The translations under genes were made by a program, and so were the position numbers. Of a stretch of DNA of 64,000 bases, positions 40,335-51,600 are shown one piece after another. The notes beneath the pieces were generated by a model. It made no database searches. It was not told the origin of the DNA and was given only the letters and a program-made list of their open reading frames with translations. Every line of letters starts with the position of its first letter. Position 1 is the stretch's first letter. The stretch spans positions 372,001 to 436,000 of the forward strand of contig CAWGGG010000002.1 of NCBI GenBank assembly GCA_963822145.1, given 5' to 3'. Source of the DNA: UBA5072 sp963822145. GTDB taxonomy: Bacteria > Bacteroidota > Bacteroidia > Bacteroidales > UBA10428.

Positions 40335-40871
40335 TCAGTAGAGGGTAATGCCCAACCGGATGGAAAAGCGGTTGTAGGTTTCTTCGCGTTCATAGCTGCC
40401 CACCCACCAGTCTTCGAGCTCGTAATGCAGCACATTGTAACGGTAACCCATGGCCAGCACTACCGATGAGCCGCTGTTCACGGGTATGAGGAGCCCGATC
40501 TCAGCACCTGCCAGAATCCCCCCGGTTGCCTTTTGGATGCCTTCCATATCGGGTTTCTCCAGTGATACAGAATAGCCTGCCAGACCGCCCATGAAAAATT
40601 CACACCGGCCTGCAGGCAGGAACCATTTCAGGTTTACCGCCAGTGGCAGGAGGTTTTCATGCAGCTGTTCAATGCCTGTTGTAATACCGGGTGCCAAACC
40701 GTTGCTGAAGCGGTACTGGTGTTCCATCAGGATGCTGAGCGGGGCAGGTTTATCATCGGCAGAAGTGCCGGCCAGGATGCCAAAAGTGGTAAAATTGAGG
40801 TATCCGGTTTTTTGTGCGGCGGCTGCGGTAAGGATCAGCAAAGCGATAAGGACAGATATACTTTTTTTCAT
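40335..40871 (-). CDS. Small predicted outer-membrane beta-barrel protein
   Basis: 178 residues with a signal peptide (SISVLIALLILTAAAAQ). Alternating hydrophobic strands and glycine-rich turns follow (GILAGAEIGLLIPVNSGSSVVLAMGYRYNVLHYELEDWWVGS), ending RFSIRLGITLY with a terminal aromatic, as in outer-membrane barrels of the OmpW/porin-like size. No family was recognised. It lies 88 bp ahead of the TonB receptor gene on the same strand and may be cotranscribed. Confidence 0.65.
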   Translation of the reverse strand: MKKSISVLIALLILTAAAAQKTGYLNFTTFGILAGTSADDKPAPLSILMEHQYRFSNGLAPGITTGIEQLHENLLPLAVNLKWFLPAGRCEFFMGGLAGYSVSLEKPDMEGIQKATGGILAGAEIGLLIPVNSGSSVVLAMGYRYNVLHYELEDWWVGSYEREETYNRFSIRLGITLY

Positions 40872-41002
40872 GCCTGAAATGTTGTTACTTTGATCTCCTG
40901 TAAGATGCTAAATCCATGCGGAACGTTGCGTGATTTTTTTTATGGCCACGCAACCCTTTGGTATTTTTACACATCCTGTAATAAACCTTAAAATCACCCG
41001 CT

Positions 41003-42292
41003 ATGAAAACATATCTCCGAATTTTTGCCTGGCTGATACTGCCGGCCGCGTTTCTCTCCTGCAAGGATAAAATCGAAGAAACCGTCACGGTGAATGAACC
41101 GGTTTATATAACCTACGATGAACTGCGCAATTCTTTTAAGGTTGCAGAAGGTCAGGACATCATTCACCCGGGCAAGATCTATTTTAAAGATAATTACATT
41201 TTCGTAAATGAGTATCAAAAAGGGATACATATCATCGATAACAGTGATCCCTCCTCGCCCCAGATCATCAAATTCATAGAGATCCCGGGGAATGTTGACC
41301 TGGCCATCAGGGAGGATATCCTTTATGCCGACAGCTATGTTGACCTCGTTGCCATTGATATCAGCGATATGAATAACATCCAAGAGGTAAAGCGCATCCC
41401 CAATGCCTTTCCCTATATGATCCCGTTCTGTGAGGATGGTGTGGCGGAGGTTGTGGACGTGAACAAGGGGGTGGTGACCGGATGGAAGACCACCGAGCGC
41501 AAAGCCAGTCCCGACGATATTAACAATTTATACCGGGTATACCCGGTGTGGCGGGAGGACATGGTTTTTCTGGCCGATTACAATTCAGCCGCCGGGAACA
41601 CCGGAAAGACGATTTCGGGCACGGGCGGGTCGCTGGCCAGGTTCACCGTATATGAGAATTATCTCTATGCCGTGGACAACTATGCCCTGCGCCTGTTCAA
41701 CATTGCCCAGTCAGCCGATCCCGCACCCGAAAAGGAGATTTATGTGGGCTGGAATATCGAGACCCTGTTCCCTTACGAGCAGAAGCTTTTCCTGGGCAGC
41801 ACCACCGGCATGTACATTTACAGTCTCGCCGACCCTTCAAATCCCGAGTACATATCCACCTTCTGGCATGCCAGCAGCTGCGATCCGGTGGTGGTGGAAG
41901 GGGATTATGCCTATGTTACCCTGCGCGCCGGTAATCTGTGCGGCGATAATGTCAGCCAGCTGGATGTAATTGATATTTCCGACATCCAGTCGCCTGCCCT
42001 GCTGAAGGAATACCCGATGGAAGAGCCCTACGGACTTGGGATCGACGGGGGCATCCTGTTTGTGTGTGACGGGAATGCCGGACTGAAAATTTATGATGCT
42101 ACAGATCCCCTGGCGATTGATCAGCATAAACTTGCCCAGTACGGGGATCTGAACGCCTGGGATGTGATTCCCCTGGGGGATGTGTTGCTGATGATCGGCA
42201 CCGACGGGTTATACCAGTATGATTATTCTGATCCGCAGAACATTCAGGAGCTGAGTGTAATTCCGATCGAAAATCTGCAGCATGGGTTTTAG
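41003..42292 (+). CDS. Lipoprotein with LVIVD beta-propeller repeats
   Basis: 429 residues. Lipoprotein signal MKTYLRIFAWLILPAAFLSC (lipobox FLSC). Repeats of the LVIVD type: KGIHIIDNSDPSSPQIIKFIEIPG near 74, LVAIDISDMNNIQEVKRI near 115, LDVIDISDIQSPALLKEYPM near 318, and LKIYDATDPLAIDQ near 357. LVIVD proteins form propellers at the cell surface; ligands are generally unknown. It stands alone between divergent and convergent neighbours. Confidence 0.85.
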   Translation: MKTYLRIFAWLILPAAFLSCKDKIEETVTVNEPVYITYDELRNSFKVAEGQDIIHPGKIYFKDNYIFVNEYQKGIHIIDNSDPSSPQIIKFIEIPGNVDLAIREDILYADSYVDLVAIDISDMNNIQEVKRIPNAFPYMIPFCEDGVAEVVDVNKGVVTGWKTTERKASPDDINNLYRVYPVWREDMVFLADYNSAAGNTGKTISGTGGSLARFTVYENYLYAVDNYALRLFNIAQSADPAPEKEIYVGWNIETLFPYEQKLFLGSTTGMYIYSLADPSNPEYISTFWHASSCDPVVVEGDYAYVTLRAGNLCGDNVSQLDVIDISDIQSPALLKEYPMEEPYGLGIDGGILFVCDGNAGLKIYDATDPLAIDQHKLAQYGDLNAWDVIPLGDVLLMIGTDGLYQYDYSDPQNIQELSVIPIENLQHGF

Positions 42293-42312
42293 GCGGTGAG
42301 GGCATCAGTCCA

Positions 42313-43299
42313 TCATTTGTCATCCAGTCGCAGTAAGGCAATCTCTTTACTGAAATCCAGGAAGGGGTATAAACCGGTGAGGTGTTCAATCTGCTTCCGC
42401 GTATTCAGGAGGAACTTTTTATGGTTAGTTGATTCAGTGTGTAATGGCCGGTGGCCGGCAGCCTTCAGAACGGCTGTCACCCCGGCCATGATTTTTTTGG
42501 AGCGGTCATCGAGCCAGGCATCGGAAAACCTTTCCCAGATGTAATGGATGCCCTGTTCCGAGGGATGCAGCATATCCGCCGCATAGAACCGGTAATCACG
42601 CAATTCGTCCATATATATTTCATAGGCCGGGAAGTAATACGTTCCAGGGTTCCTGCCGATGATTTCATGGATGCTGTAATGCAGGATCGACTTGCTGAGC
42701 TGGTTGTTCTCGGCCCCGTCGGACCAGTGTCGCACCGGGCTCAGGGTAAAGATCACCCTGAGGGCCGGATTAAATTGCCTTAACTCTTGCAGCAGCGCAT
42801 CATAGCGGCGGATGATCTCCGCAGGATCAGCCAATGTGCGTGTGAATGACGATGCGGGAAGTTTGTGGCAGTTGGCCACGGTTTTCCCGGTTTCCCTGAG
42901 CTGGTAGGTGAATGCAGTTCCAAAGGTAAGCAACAGGAAGTCAGCTGTTTTCAACCATTGCGAGCCTGACAGGAATGCCCGGTTGACCAGGGTGAGGCAG
43001 GTATCCTGCCGGGGATGGGAGAAGCCTGTATAATGACTGAAACTTAACCACAAGCCATCGTGGTAATGCAATTCCTCCGGGTCAAATTCCTTTCCGGAGA
43101 TCAGCCTGATGAGGTTGTCTCCTATTGAAAGGGGGTTGAAGAGCGTACCAAAGGGGTTCAGCAGGACAGGAAATTTATGGTCTGCCATAATCTTTCCGAT
43201 ATCGTCGGCAAAACACGATCCCATGAAGACAGATTTCGCGTGGTAGCTTATTTTCATGTCTGGTTCGGGAATGGTAACCCTGGTGCGGAACCTGTCCAT
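42313..43299 (-). CDS. GSCFA-domain protein
   Basis: 328 residues. MGSCFADDIGKIMADHKFPVLLNPFGTLFNPLSI near 26-60 carries the namesake GSCFA motif. The family belongs to the SGNH-like esterase/lipase group, and the GS motif would hold the nucleophile Ser. VIFTLSPVRHWSDG near 150 and DMLHPSEQGIHYIWERF near 245 (DxxH-type) fit the remaining catalytic residues. The substrate is unknown. It is found in Bacteroidota and Proteobacteria. It follows the alpha/beta hydrolase gene by 12 bp, suggesting cotranscription. Confidence 0.87.
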   Translation of the reverse strand: MDRFRTRVTIPEPDMKISYHAKSVFMGSCFADDIGKIMADHKFPVLLNPFGTLFNPLSIGDNLIRLISGKEFDPEELHYHDGLWLSFSHYTGFSHPRQDTCLTLVNRAFLSGSQWLKTADFLLLTFGTAFTYQLRETGKTVANCHKLPASSFTRTLADPAEIIRRYDALLQELRQFNPALRVIFTLSPVRHWSDGAENNQLSKSILHYSIHEIIGRNPGTYYFPAYEIYMDELRDYRFYAADMLHPSEQGIHYIWERFSDAWLDDRSKKIMAGVTAVLKAAGHRPLHTESTNHKKFLLNTRKQIEHLTGLYPFLDFSKEIALLRLDDK

Positions 43300-43311
43300 C
43301 TGAGATCAGCG

Positions 43312-44142
43312 TTAGCAATTACCGGATAACCAATGCAGCAGGAAGCTGAAAACTTCTTTTTCGCAGATATCATTGTGCAGTTCATGATATCCGCCGGGCC
43401 AGTCCTTGAAGGTGGTCCGGATACCGGCATTCATAACAAAGCTGCAGGTGTGCCTGTATGAAGTGATCTGATCGTCGGTACCGTGCATGACCAGCAGGGG
43501 AATATTGATCTTGTAAATACTCCTCGAGGCCTTTAATCCGTGGTCCTCGATGTCGAAGTACAGGGCGGGCAGGATGGTGTTGTGCACCAGGGGGTCGTTT
43601 ACATATTCCTTCGCGATTCCGGGATCGCGTGAAAGATATGCTGCGTTGAGATCTGAACGTACCAGCAATCCCGGCAAGGCATACCTGACCACCTGGGCAA
43701 GCGCCAGCATGAACAGTGAGGGTTTGGTGCTGAGGGTGAACCAGGGGGAGGTAATGACTGCGGCATGGGGCATGTAGTTCTGGGAGATCAGGTAATTGAC
43801 CACGATATTGCCCCCCAGGCTGTGGCCGTACAACACATGCGGAACGCCACCAAAAAGTTCCTGGGCTTTTTGTCGCAGGATGCGGACATCTTCTAAATAA
43901 CTGCTGAAATTTGCAGCGGCGCCCCGGCGACCCGACGAGCGGCCATGTCCCCTGAGGTCAACGGCGATAACCCCATAACCGTTTTCTGCCAGCCGCAGCG
44001 CCCAGTGCTGAAACCTGCCGCTGTGGTCCTTAAAGCCATGCACATAGTTGATGATGGCCCGGGGATGGACATCAGGCATCCAGCTTTGACCATACAGGGA
44101 AACCCTGCCGTCGGTTTTCCAGCGATATTCATTATGCATCAT
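43312..44142 (-). CDS. Alpha/beta hydrolase, monoacylglycerol-lipase type
   Basis: 276 residues from MMHNEYRWKTDGRVSLYG. YVHGFKDHSGRFQHWALRLAENGYGVIAVDLRGHGRSSG near 34-72 is the oxyanion and strand-4/helix region of serine aminopeptidase S33/MGL-type lipases. The nucleophile Ser is in LYGHSLGGNIV near 110. The acid is in HGTDDQITS near 222 and the His in GGYHELHND near 255. Probably a cytosolic lysophospholipase or monoglyceride lipase. It sits between the acyltransferase gene (16 bp upstream) and the GSCFA gene, so a lipid-related role fits the context. Confidence 0.88.
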   Translation of the reverse strand: MMHNEYRWKTDGRVSLYGQSWMPDVHPRAIINYVHGFKDHSGRFQHWALRLAENGYGVIAVDLRGHGRSSGRRGAAANFSSYLEDVRILRQKAQELFGGVPHVLYGHSLGGNIVVNYLISQNYMPHAAVITSPWFTLSTKPSLFMLALAQVVRYALPGLLVRSDLNAAYLSRDPGIAKEYVNDPLVHNTILPALYFDIEDHGLKASRSIYKINIPLLVMHGTDDQITSYRHTCSFVMNAGIRTTFKDWPGGYHELHNDICEKEVFSFLLHWLSGNC

Positions 44143-44163
44143 GGACAAAAAGGCCTGGGATGG

Positions 44164-45096
44164 TCAGGTTTTTCGGATATAGGTTTTCAGATGTCGCTCA
44201 ATCTTTTCGTCATACATGTCATTCAGGGTAATCATGATGGCCGTTTCTTCAACGTCGCCGAAGGTGGCATTCATGGCAGTTCCGAATACCTTCATGGTTG
44301 GAGAAAGGTTCATATAGGCATTGATCAGCGGGGGTATGTTCTCTCCCCTGGCCCTGACATTTTGTGACAGCATTTTATAGTCTTCCTGGTATGTATTGCC
44401 GCAGAGTACGGATTCAATGATCTTCCGGTCGGTTTTAATTTCAATGGGTTCAAACGGACTCATCAGGTTTTCCTTATCACCGAAGTATTTATTCATGAAA
44501 GTGAGGATAAGATCACGGGCTTCACGATTGAAGGTGGTGTACATCGTCACCTTCCCGAAGAAGTATTTGATGTGGGGATTCTTCATCCAGATGGAACCCA
44601 GTCCGTCCCAGAGGTTATCCATGGCATAAATGCCTTTGCCTTTCCGGTTGGTTGACTGGTAGGCCGGCTGCACGAACGAGCGTCCCAGTTCGATCATATG
44701 GGGCATATAAAAGTCACGGAATTTTTTGGAGAACCTGAACAACCGGGCCGTTGCCAGGTTGCAGTTTCCGTCCGCATCACTGATTGCTTCGGAGCAAATG
44801 AAATACCGGTAGCCCCCGAGTATTTCCTTTTCGGCAGGATCCCACACAATCAGTTGTTTATAGGGAACGGGCATGGTATCATAGGCGTCGATGTCCAGTT
44901 CCTTTCCGGTTCCTCCGCCGGCTACCCGGAAAGTCATCTCCCGGAGACGGCCGATCTCCGTCATAATGTTGGGAGAATCCTGGTGCGTGACGACATACAG
45001 GAGGTTGTTCCCGTTGTTGGTCTGACGCAGCAACTTATCCTCGGTAAGTTCACTTTCGATAAGATCACGATCTACCGGTGGTATGATTGGTTTCAT
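44164..45096 (-). CDS. GNAT-type N-acyltransferase, OlsB/GlsB-like
   Basis: 310 residues. TEIGRLREMTFRVAGGGTGKELDIDAYDTMPVPYKQLIVWDPAEKEILGGYRY (about 46-98) is the signature region of hemolysin-like or ornithine-lipid N-acyltransferases (Acetyltransf_5 type). MIELGRSFVQPAYQ near 134 and the following Lys-rich loop agree. In Bacteroides such a protein (GlsB) makes the first acyl-amide bond of glycine and serinolipids. An O-acyltransferase (GlsA) partner would be expected but is not adjacent. It lies 28 bp after gcvH and 21 bp before the lipase-like gene. Confidence 0.8.
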   Translation of the reverse strand: MKPIIPPVDRDLIESELTEDKLLRQTNNGNNLLYVVTHQDSPNIMTEIGRLREMTFRVAGGGTGKELDIDAYDTMPVPYKQLIVWDPAEKEILGGYRYFICSEAISDADGNCNLATARLFRFSKKFRDFYMPHMIELGRSFVQPAYQSTNRKGKGIYAMDNLWDGLGSIWMKNPHIKYFFGKVTMYTTFNREARDLILTFMNKYFGDKENLMSPFEPIEIKTDRKIIESVLCGNTYQEDYKMLSQNVRARGENIPPLINAYMNLSPTMKVFGTAMNATFGDVEETAIMITLNDMYDEKIERHLKTYIRKT

Positions 45097-45124
45097 CCCT
45101 ATATATTAAAATTAGCAGTTACAA

Positions 45125-45505
45125 TCAGGCCTGGATCATGGCCGCATAGGCCCCTGCATCCATCAGGTCATTGACCTGGGCGGGGTCATCGATCTCCATT
45201 TTGATCAGCCAGCCGGCGCCAAAGGGATCTTTGTTGATGATCTCGGGTGACTCATTGATTTTGCTGTTCACTTCAAGAACCTTACCGGATACCGGTAAAA
45301 ACAGATCAGAAACCGTCTTGACTGCCTCGATGGTGCCAAAGGTGCTCCCTTTATCGAGATGGCTGCCCACCGTTTCAATTTCAACAAAAACGATATCACC
45401 GAGCTCTCCCTGCGCAAAATCGGTGATCCCTACCAATGCAGTATTGCCTGTGACTTTGATCCATTCATGGTCGGTAGTGTAATGTAAATCGGCTGGAATG
45501 TTCAT
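45125..45505 (-). CDS. gcvH: Glycine cleavage system H protein
   Basis: 126 residues. Lipoyl carrier that shuttles the aminomethyl group between the P, T and L proteins. DHEWIKVTGNTALVGITDFAQGELGDIVFVEIE near 11-43 and the lipoylation site FGTIEAVKTVSDLF with Lys near 64. Length is normal. It lies directly after sprA on the same strand; the ruvA-sprA-gcvH order is conserved in Bacteroidota. It may also be cotranscribed with the downstream acyltransferase gene. Confidence 0.96.
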   Translation of the reverse strand: MNIPADLHYTTDHEWIKVTGNTALVGITDFAQGELGDIVFVEIETVGSHLDKGSTFGTIEAVKTVSDLFLPVSGKVLEVNSKINESPEIINKDPFGAGWLIKMEIDDPAQVNDLMDAGAYAAMIQA

Positions 45506-45574
45506 GGTGATGAGTTTGTTAATGGTTGTGAGTTGCAGGTTATTGTTTTAATTGAAATGACGGATAAAAGTAAT

Positions 45575-45597
45575 CAATATTCCTGACAGGAAATATT
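45575..45597 (-). terminator. Possible hairpin between sprA and gcvH
   Basis: AATATTCCTG and CAGGAAATATT arms with one bulge. On the minus strand the T-rich run after it is weak, so termination after sprA is only possible. Confidence 0.3.
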
Positions 45598-45613
45598 TCT
45601 TTTTGTATTAAAA

Positions 45614-48600
45614 TTATTGTGACAGTGTGAAACGCAGGCTGAATCCAACATTTGTGTCAACCCTGAGGAAGGAGCGGGAGGTATGCGGTTTGTTGAGCGT
45701 ACGGTCAAAGAAAAACTGGAGGTTGAAGCGTGGTGACAACAGGTAGTCGGTCGTAAACACGATTTTGAATATGCGGTCGCCCTGTGTGATCTGGTCCACT
45801 TCATCCATGGAGGTCTGCGCCAGGTAACGGATGATGGTTTTGTTATCCCTCACGGAAAGGTCAAGCTTCAGGTTCAGGTCGCTGTTGTAAGCTTTCTGAC
45901 CTAACTTGATCGCTACCTCTTTGAAACGGTAACCGCCGCCGATGATGAGTTCATTATTAGAGCTTTCGGTAAGCTGGTTGTTGGCGAGGCTAAGGGCAAG
46001 GATTCGGGATTTCCGATATTCCGCACGGGTTATGAGGTTGTTAACCCAGGTTGCGTCGAACCCGATGAGGGGATTCATGTCCTCCCTAATGGAGACTGTA
46101 TTCATCTGCAGTTCGGGAACGAAGTTGTCCTGGTAATCCCGTACATAACCCAGGCCATCTAAATCATCCTTTACATAAAAGAAGTTGGTGGTGAAGGAAT
46201 TGATGCTGTAAATCGACCGGTAGGAATGGATGATGTTCAACGTTTTGACATAGCGGCTGATCCATTCGATTTTTGAAAGGCCATCAAAGGTCAGTCGCCA
46301 GTTCGGAAGCATGCTGAGATAACCGGGAAAGGTTTCGAGGGTTACCTTATTGGGATCTTTATTGGTATAAGCTGCCAGGAATGCCGGGATGATCACTTCG
46401 GGGGATGTGGAGCCGTAACCGTCAGAGTATCCCGGTTCGATGGTATGCTGGATGGATCCCTGGTAACCGTAACCGTTGTTATCAACCCTTTGGTTGTACA
46501 ACCGGTGTGAAATGGTCTGCCGGTTGACCTTGAACTGTTCGAAGGCAGCTGATCTAAAGCCATTGCTGCTGCTGAGTTTTTCAAACGAAGTACCTATGCT
46601 GATGATCGAAATGGAGAAGCCGCCGTTGACCATGCGGTTGCTGAACCGGAACCCTCCATCGGTGGTTACGGTATCGTTGTAGGCAAAATACTCGCTGGTA
46701 AAATCAGTATACGTACGAAGGCCTGACAGTTCGATACGGAAACCCCGGAAGGGCTCAAAAGTGCCCTTGATATTGAAGTTTTCGGTTTTCGACATGGTAT
46801 AGGGGTTGGTGAATGCCGGGTTTCTGGTAAGCCAGTTCTGTTCCGCCGCACGCTTCACAAAGTCTTCATCCTGAATGCCCATCAGAAAAGCAAATCCCGG
46901 TGCCCCATTATAGGTGCCTCCGGTGTTAAAGCCGGCCACATCGGGCGTGGGCATGAAACCCATTACGGTGGTTCCGCCCGACAGGGAATAGGAAAGTGAG
47001 ATATTCTTTAATCCGGTTAGGAAACGCAGTGTGTTTTCACCGATGTAAACCAGCGGGCTTTCCCCTTTCTCCACCTGTCCTTCCACCAGTACGGTGAGCC
47101 CGGTATAATTGGTATCGGCAACAATACTGATGCGGTTTTCATCGAGGATGGAAAACGTTGCATTCACTTCCTTCCCTTCCTTGTCGGTCACCGTAACCTT
47201 AATGATGTCGGTTTTCAGCTTATGTGTAATGTTTCGCGGGGTGTTGGGACGGAGGAAAAAATTCTCCCGGGTATAGGAAACGGTTTTCATGCGTTTTTCG
47301 GCCTCCGGTTTTTTGGCGCCTGAATACTTGGTATCGAGTTTCTTCAGGTATTTGGATTTGTTGTAGAGTCCCGACAGGTTGAGGGTGGCACTGGCCTGGA
47401 TGGTATTGGAATTGGTGATGGTGTTCCCAAGCGACCGGGAGCCTTCGAAAACAGGTCCCTCGGTCCAGAGGTAGGTGGAGTTGTACCGCAGCGACATCGA
47501 GGTCCAGTTGATAATGGGAAACTTGTTAAGCGGCAGGTTGTAGGTGGTATTGAAATTGTGGTTGTAATGGACCGTTCGCCCTCCGCTCAGGATGCTGTTC
47601 CATACCGACTTGGACCAGTCGCTGTGGTCGCCCTGCCGGAAATAGTCGTAAGCCCCCGGCAATTCCTCAATGCGGGCCAGGTTGTTGATGGCGAAATCGA
47701 ACTTCAGTGAACGGGTAAGGTCCCAGTTCAACTCATAACCGCGATTCCAGATAAAATCCTTGCTCACTGTCGAATCCACCAGGATTTCCCTGTCGTCATA
47801 AACGTTCCGAAGCTTCATCTCGTTGTAGGTCCGGTCAAAATCTGAACGGTAGGCAAACCGGCTGGGGAGCGGGGATATGTTAAAATCCTTGATGAAGCGC
47901 AGGTAAGGTGATTTCAGTCCCTTGCTGTTCTTAAAGGGAGTGAAGATCTTGGGGCGGGCGGTATAAATATAATTGAAGGAGACTCCGTACCGGATGGTAT
48001 TGTTGCGTTCAACCTCATAACTGTGTGCCTGTACTTCATTATAACCTGCTGAAAGGGAGAAATTGGAAGGCGACAGGATGCGGAACTTCTCAAATTCACG
48101 GTTTACCTTGACATTGGTGAGGTTGACGCTGTTACGCTTGATAACATTCTGGGAGACCTCCTTTATAGCGCGTCGTTCCTCGTCAGACGAGGCCTCATTG
48201 ATGACATCCTTCAGCAGCCGGTCGGGTTCCTTGGGAGAATATTCAGGATTGACCGTAATTTTTGAAACGCCAACATACAGGGGAACTGAGACTTTGGATT
48301 TTTCGGGCAGCAGTTTGCCCAGTTCCACATTGGCAGACACATCAATCTGGTTGGTCTCCTCTTTGTTGCGGTCGTCCACTTTTTGTTCGATGGACCCGAA
48401 TCCTGGTTTTGAAGTGCTTCCGGCAATGGATACGATACCCAGGTCAGCCAGCCTGATCTGGGTGCGGGCGTTTGCCGCCCAGCCTCCCTTGTTGTTGAAA
48501 TCGGTCAGCCGCAGCTCATTGAACCAGATTTCCGCAGATTTCGACAGGCCGTCGTTGGGATATGGATTATTGGCGTCGCCGGCATTGCGGACGCCGATCA

Positions 48601-51600
48601 GGATGGATCTCACGTTGCTAAGGTTGGGCGTTCCCTTGATCTTGAGCAGGTACCGGCCCTTTCTTTTACGGAAGACCTTCATGTTATCATAAAGGTCGGG
48701 CCTTTCATCCATCGATTTATCACGTTCCACTTTCAGGTCCACCAGGTCATCGAGGTTGATCTCGATCAGATTGCTGTCGGGCCATACGATCTCACGGTCG
48801 TCATCGGTATAATTGGAATTTGGGGGTGTAACCTCCAGGGGCACTTCATATTCATAGTAATTGTCGGTCTGATCGGCTCCGAGGCGGATGAAGGCAGACA
48901 TATCGTTGTCATTCAGGGGCTCGTCGATGAGGGCTTCAGCATGCACGAACATCCTCATTTTCTTGTACTGGCGGAGGTCAACGTTCATGTTTTTATAGGC
49001 CACCCTGCCTTCTCCGTCAGGCAGGTCGCGTATCTTGAATACGATGGATTGTTCGTTAAGCTGGGCTACCTGGGGCTGACTGGGGTCGACCACGCGATCG
49101 ATCCCGGGAGGAAGGATATAATTAACCGGTGTTTTGGCTGAATTCTCCTCAATATTGACCGACGATATCTCGAAACTTCCTTTTTCATACTGGTCGGTTA
49201 CCGACGGGCCGCCTTCAGCCACATTACCGGTATATTTCCGCCATTCCGACCGGACCAGGTGCAGCTCGGCAAAGCGAAGGATGACCGGTTGGCTGAAACC
49301 GCCAAGATACATACGCATGAAGCGGATGGATTTAAAATCTTCGATGTTGCCATACTTGGCTTCAAAATCCTCAATGGGTATCCGGAAGTTGTACCAGTTG
49401 ACATCCTCGCCCCGGACAATCTCGGTGATGTAATTGTTGTCGAGGTTCATATCGTCGGGCCGGAGGGAAACGTGATACTCATAATAAGCATCCGTCTCAT
49501 TAAGGGTATTGTCGCGGTTGATGTCCTCGGTGTTGGGCAGGGTGGTGGCCGCGGCAAAATCACCCCCGCTCTGATCGGTGGTGGGCGAGTTGTTCTGGGT
49601 ATTGTTATATTCCTTGTAGCGTTCAATTACACCAGCATCATTCTCGTCGTACAGGGGGTCCAGAAAATAGAGGAAGTTGTCGTTCGTGGGATCGTTAAAG
49701 ACGTTGTTATAAAAGGAGGTGCCCGGCGTCAGGCTGTTCAGCCAGCTGCTGTATTTTTCCCGCTCAGCCTCATCATTCATGCCATCGAGGCCGACGTCCT
49801 GCATTTCACGGTTTTGCGGGTCGGAATCAAAGGCGTTCACGATGCTCTGTGTTGTTGGGACGCGCCCCCAAACCGAATTGGTATCCACCCGCGCCAGTGA
49901 ATCGTTGGTAGGCAGACCGTTCTCGAAAGATTTCCTGGAATCTTTCAGCACGTCCTCAGAGATCTCTCCCAGGTTGAAATACAGGTCACCGCCGCTGTGC
50001 GATGAATCCTTCACAAAGGGGTCCATGAGCCAGAATTCGATGTATCCGATGTTGGAAGTTTCGAAATCGCTGGTTTGAAGTTCGCGCATGATACCGCCCC
50101 ACCGTTTCTGGGGACTCGGCAACAGGCCTTCCGAGGTAATGCTGGGATCAAAGTTGTAAGGTCCCCTTTCCTGCGGGTAGTATGCCAGGTTCAGCACCAG
50201 CAGGGTATTTTCAAAACCGGTTCCGCTTTCGCGGTTCTTGTATATTTCGGTTTCCATGACCTCCCTGACAAAGGGATCGTTCTGTTCTTCCTCGGTGATG
50301 TTATCCGGGGTGCGGCTTTCATTCCGGGTAAAGAGGGGATCGATGTGATACCATGCCAGTTTGGCCCTGTTGTAGCCGTACTTCAAATCGTTAAGGCTCC
50401 CGGAAAAAGGAAAACGGCGCGGGGTGCTTGACAGGAACCACGATTGCATGGTTTTCAGTTCCACGGTAGTTTCGGTCCCCTCAAAATCATCAATATAAGC
50501 CACACCTCCTTCGCCGATCACCTTGGCCTGGCCCGGCAGCAGTTGTGCAAATTCGGCATCCACCGAAAAGGAGGAAGTTTCCTTGGTTTCAATAAGGGGG
50601 AGTTTATCAATGAGCTTGGTGAGCAGGAGCGATTCGTCGCGGTAACTGGTATTCAGTCCCCAGATGGTATTGGAGATGGGTTCATCACCCATGTTTACCT
50701 TCTGGGTGAGCGGCCGTTCGGTGAGGTTCATGATGGTACCCCCGAGGTTGAATTTATCGGAGAACTTGTAATCGAGGTGCGTGCCCAGGAGGGTTTTTGT
50801 CTGCAGGTTAAAAAGGGCATTGTTTTCCAGTGAAACCGAAAGCGGGGCTCCCGATTGGATCAAACCCTGATTCAGGATCTTCACGCGGCCCAGGGCATAA
50901 TCCACGGTATAATCCTGCCCTTCCACCAGAGCAATGCCTCCTGAAGAAACCTTAACCGATCCCTGGGGGATGTTCATGGCATTGAGCTGGATCTCGGAAC
51001 CCGAAGAAGACTGGTAAGTGCCGGAAAGGAAGTACTTATTCTTCATGGCAATCTGCTTGGCCTTGGTTTGCGTGGAATCGTACAACTCCTCAAAGACATA
51101 TTTGTCGGCCACAGGGTCCTTCGTAGGATCTCCCCCGGTAATGGTTTTCCTGAGATCCGATCCGAAGGGATCTGTTTGTGTAAAAAAGATCCGGCCGTCG
51201 CGCGGGTTGATGGTGGTTCCCTCGATAAAGTCGAATCGTCCGTCGGGTTGCGGTTCATTCCGGGAGTCAAGGTTATCCATTTTCAGTACCCGCAGCAGGA
51301 TCTTGCGGTTAAAGCTGGAGTCGGTCTGGTTATCCGCAATGTAATTCACGGGAACGCCGGTTTCATCCTTTCGGTAGAGCACATCGAGAATGAAATCAGC
51401 ATTGGAAATCTGGTAAGCTCCGATGGCATAGACGTTTTTCATCATCAGGTCCCATGTCCCTGATTTCGGGGTAAGGCTGGTGCCTTTCAGTAGTTTGACC
51501 ACCAGCGTTTTGGGCGCGCTGATACCATCGGTGGACAATTCACCTACCCTGTAGGTTTTTCCCTGGTAGGTATATACATAAGCCACGGCCAACACTTCAT

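Noticed and set aside
45575..45597. Strong terminator or operator between sprA and gcvH
   Set aside because: The palindrome has a bulge and no good T-run; kept only as a low-confidence hairpin.
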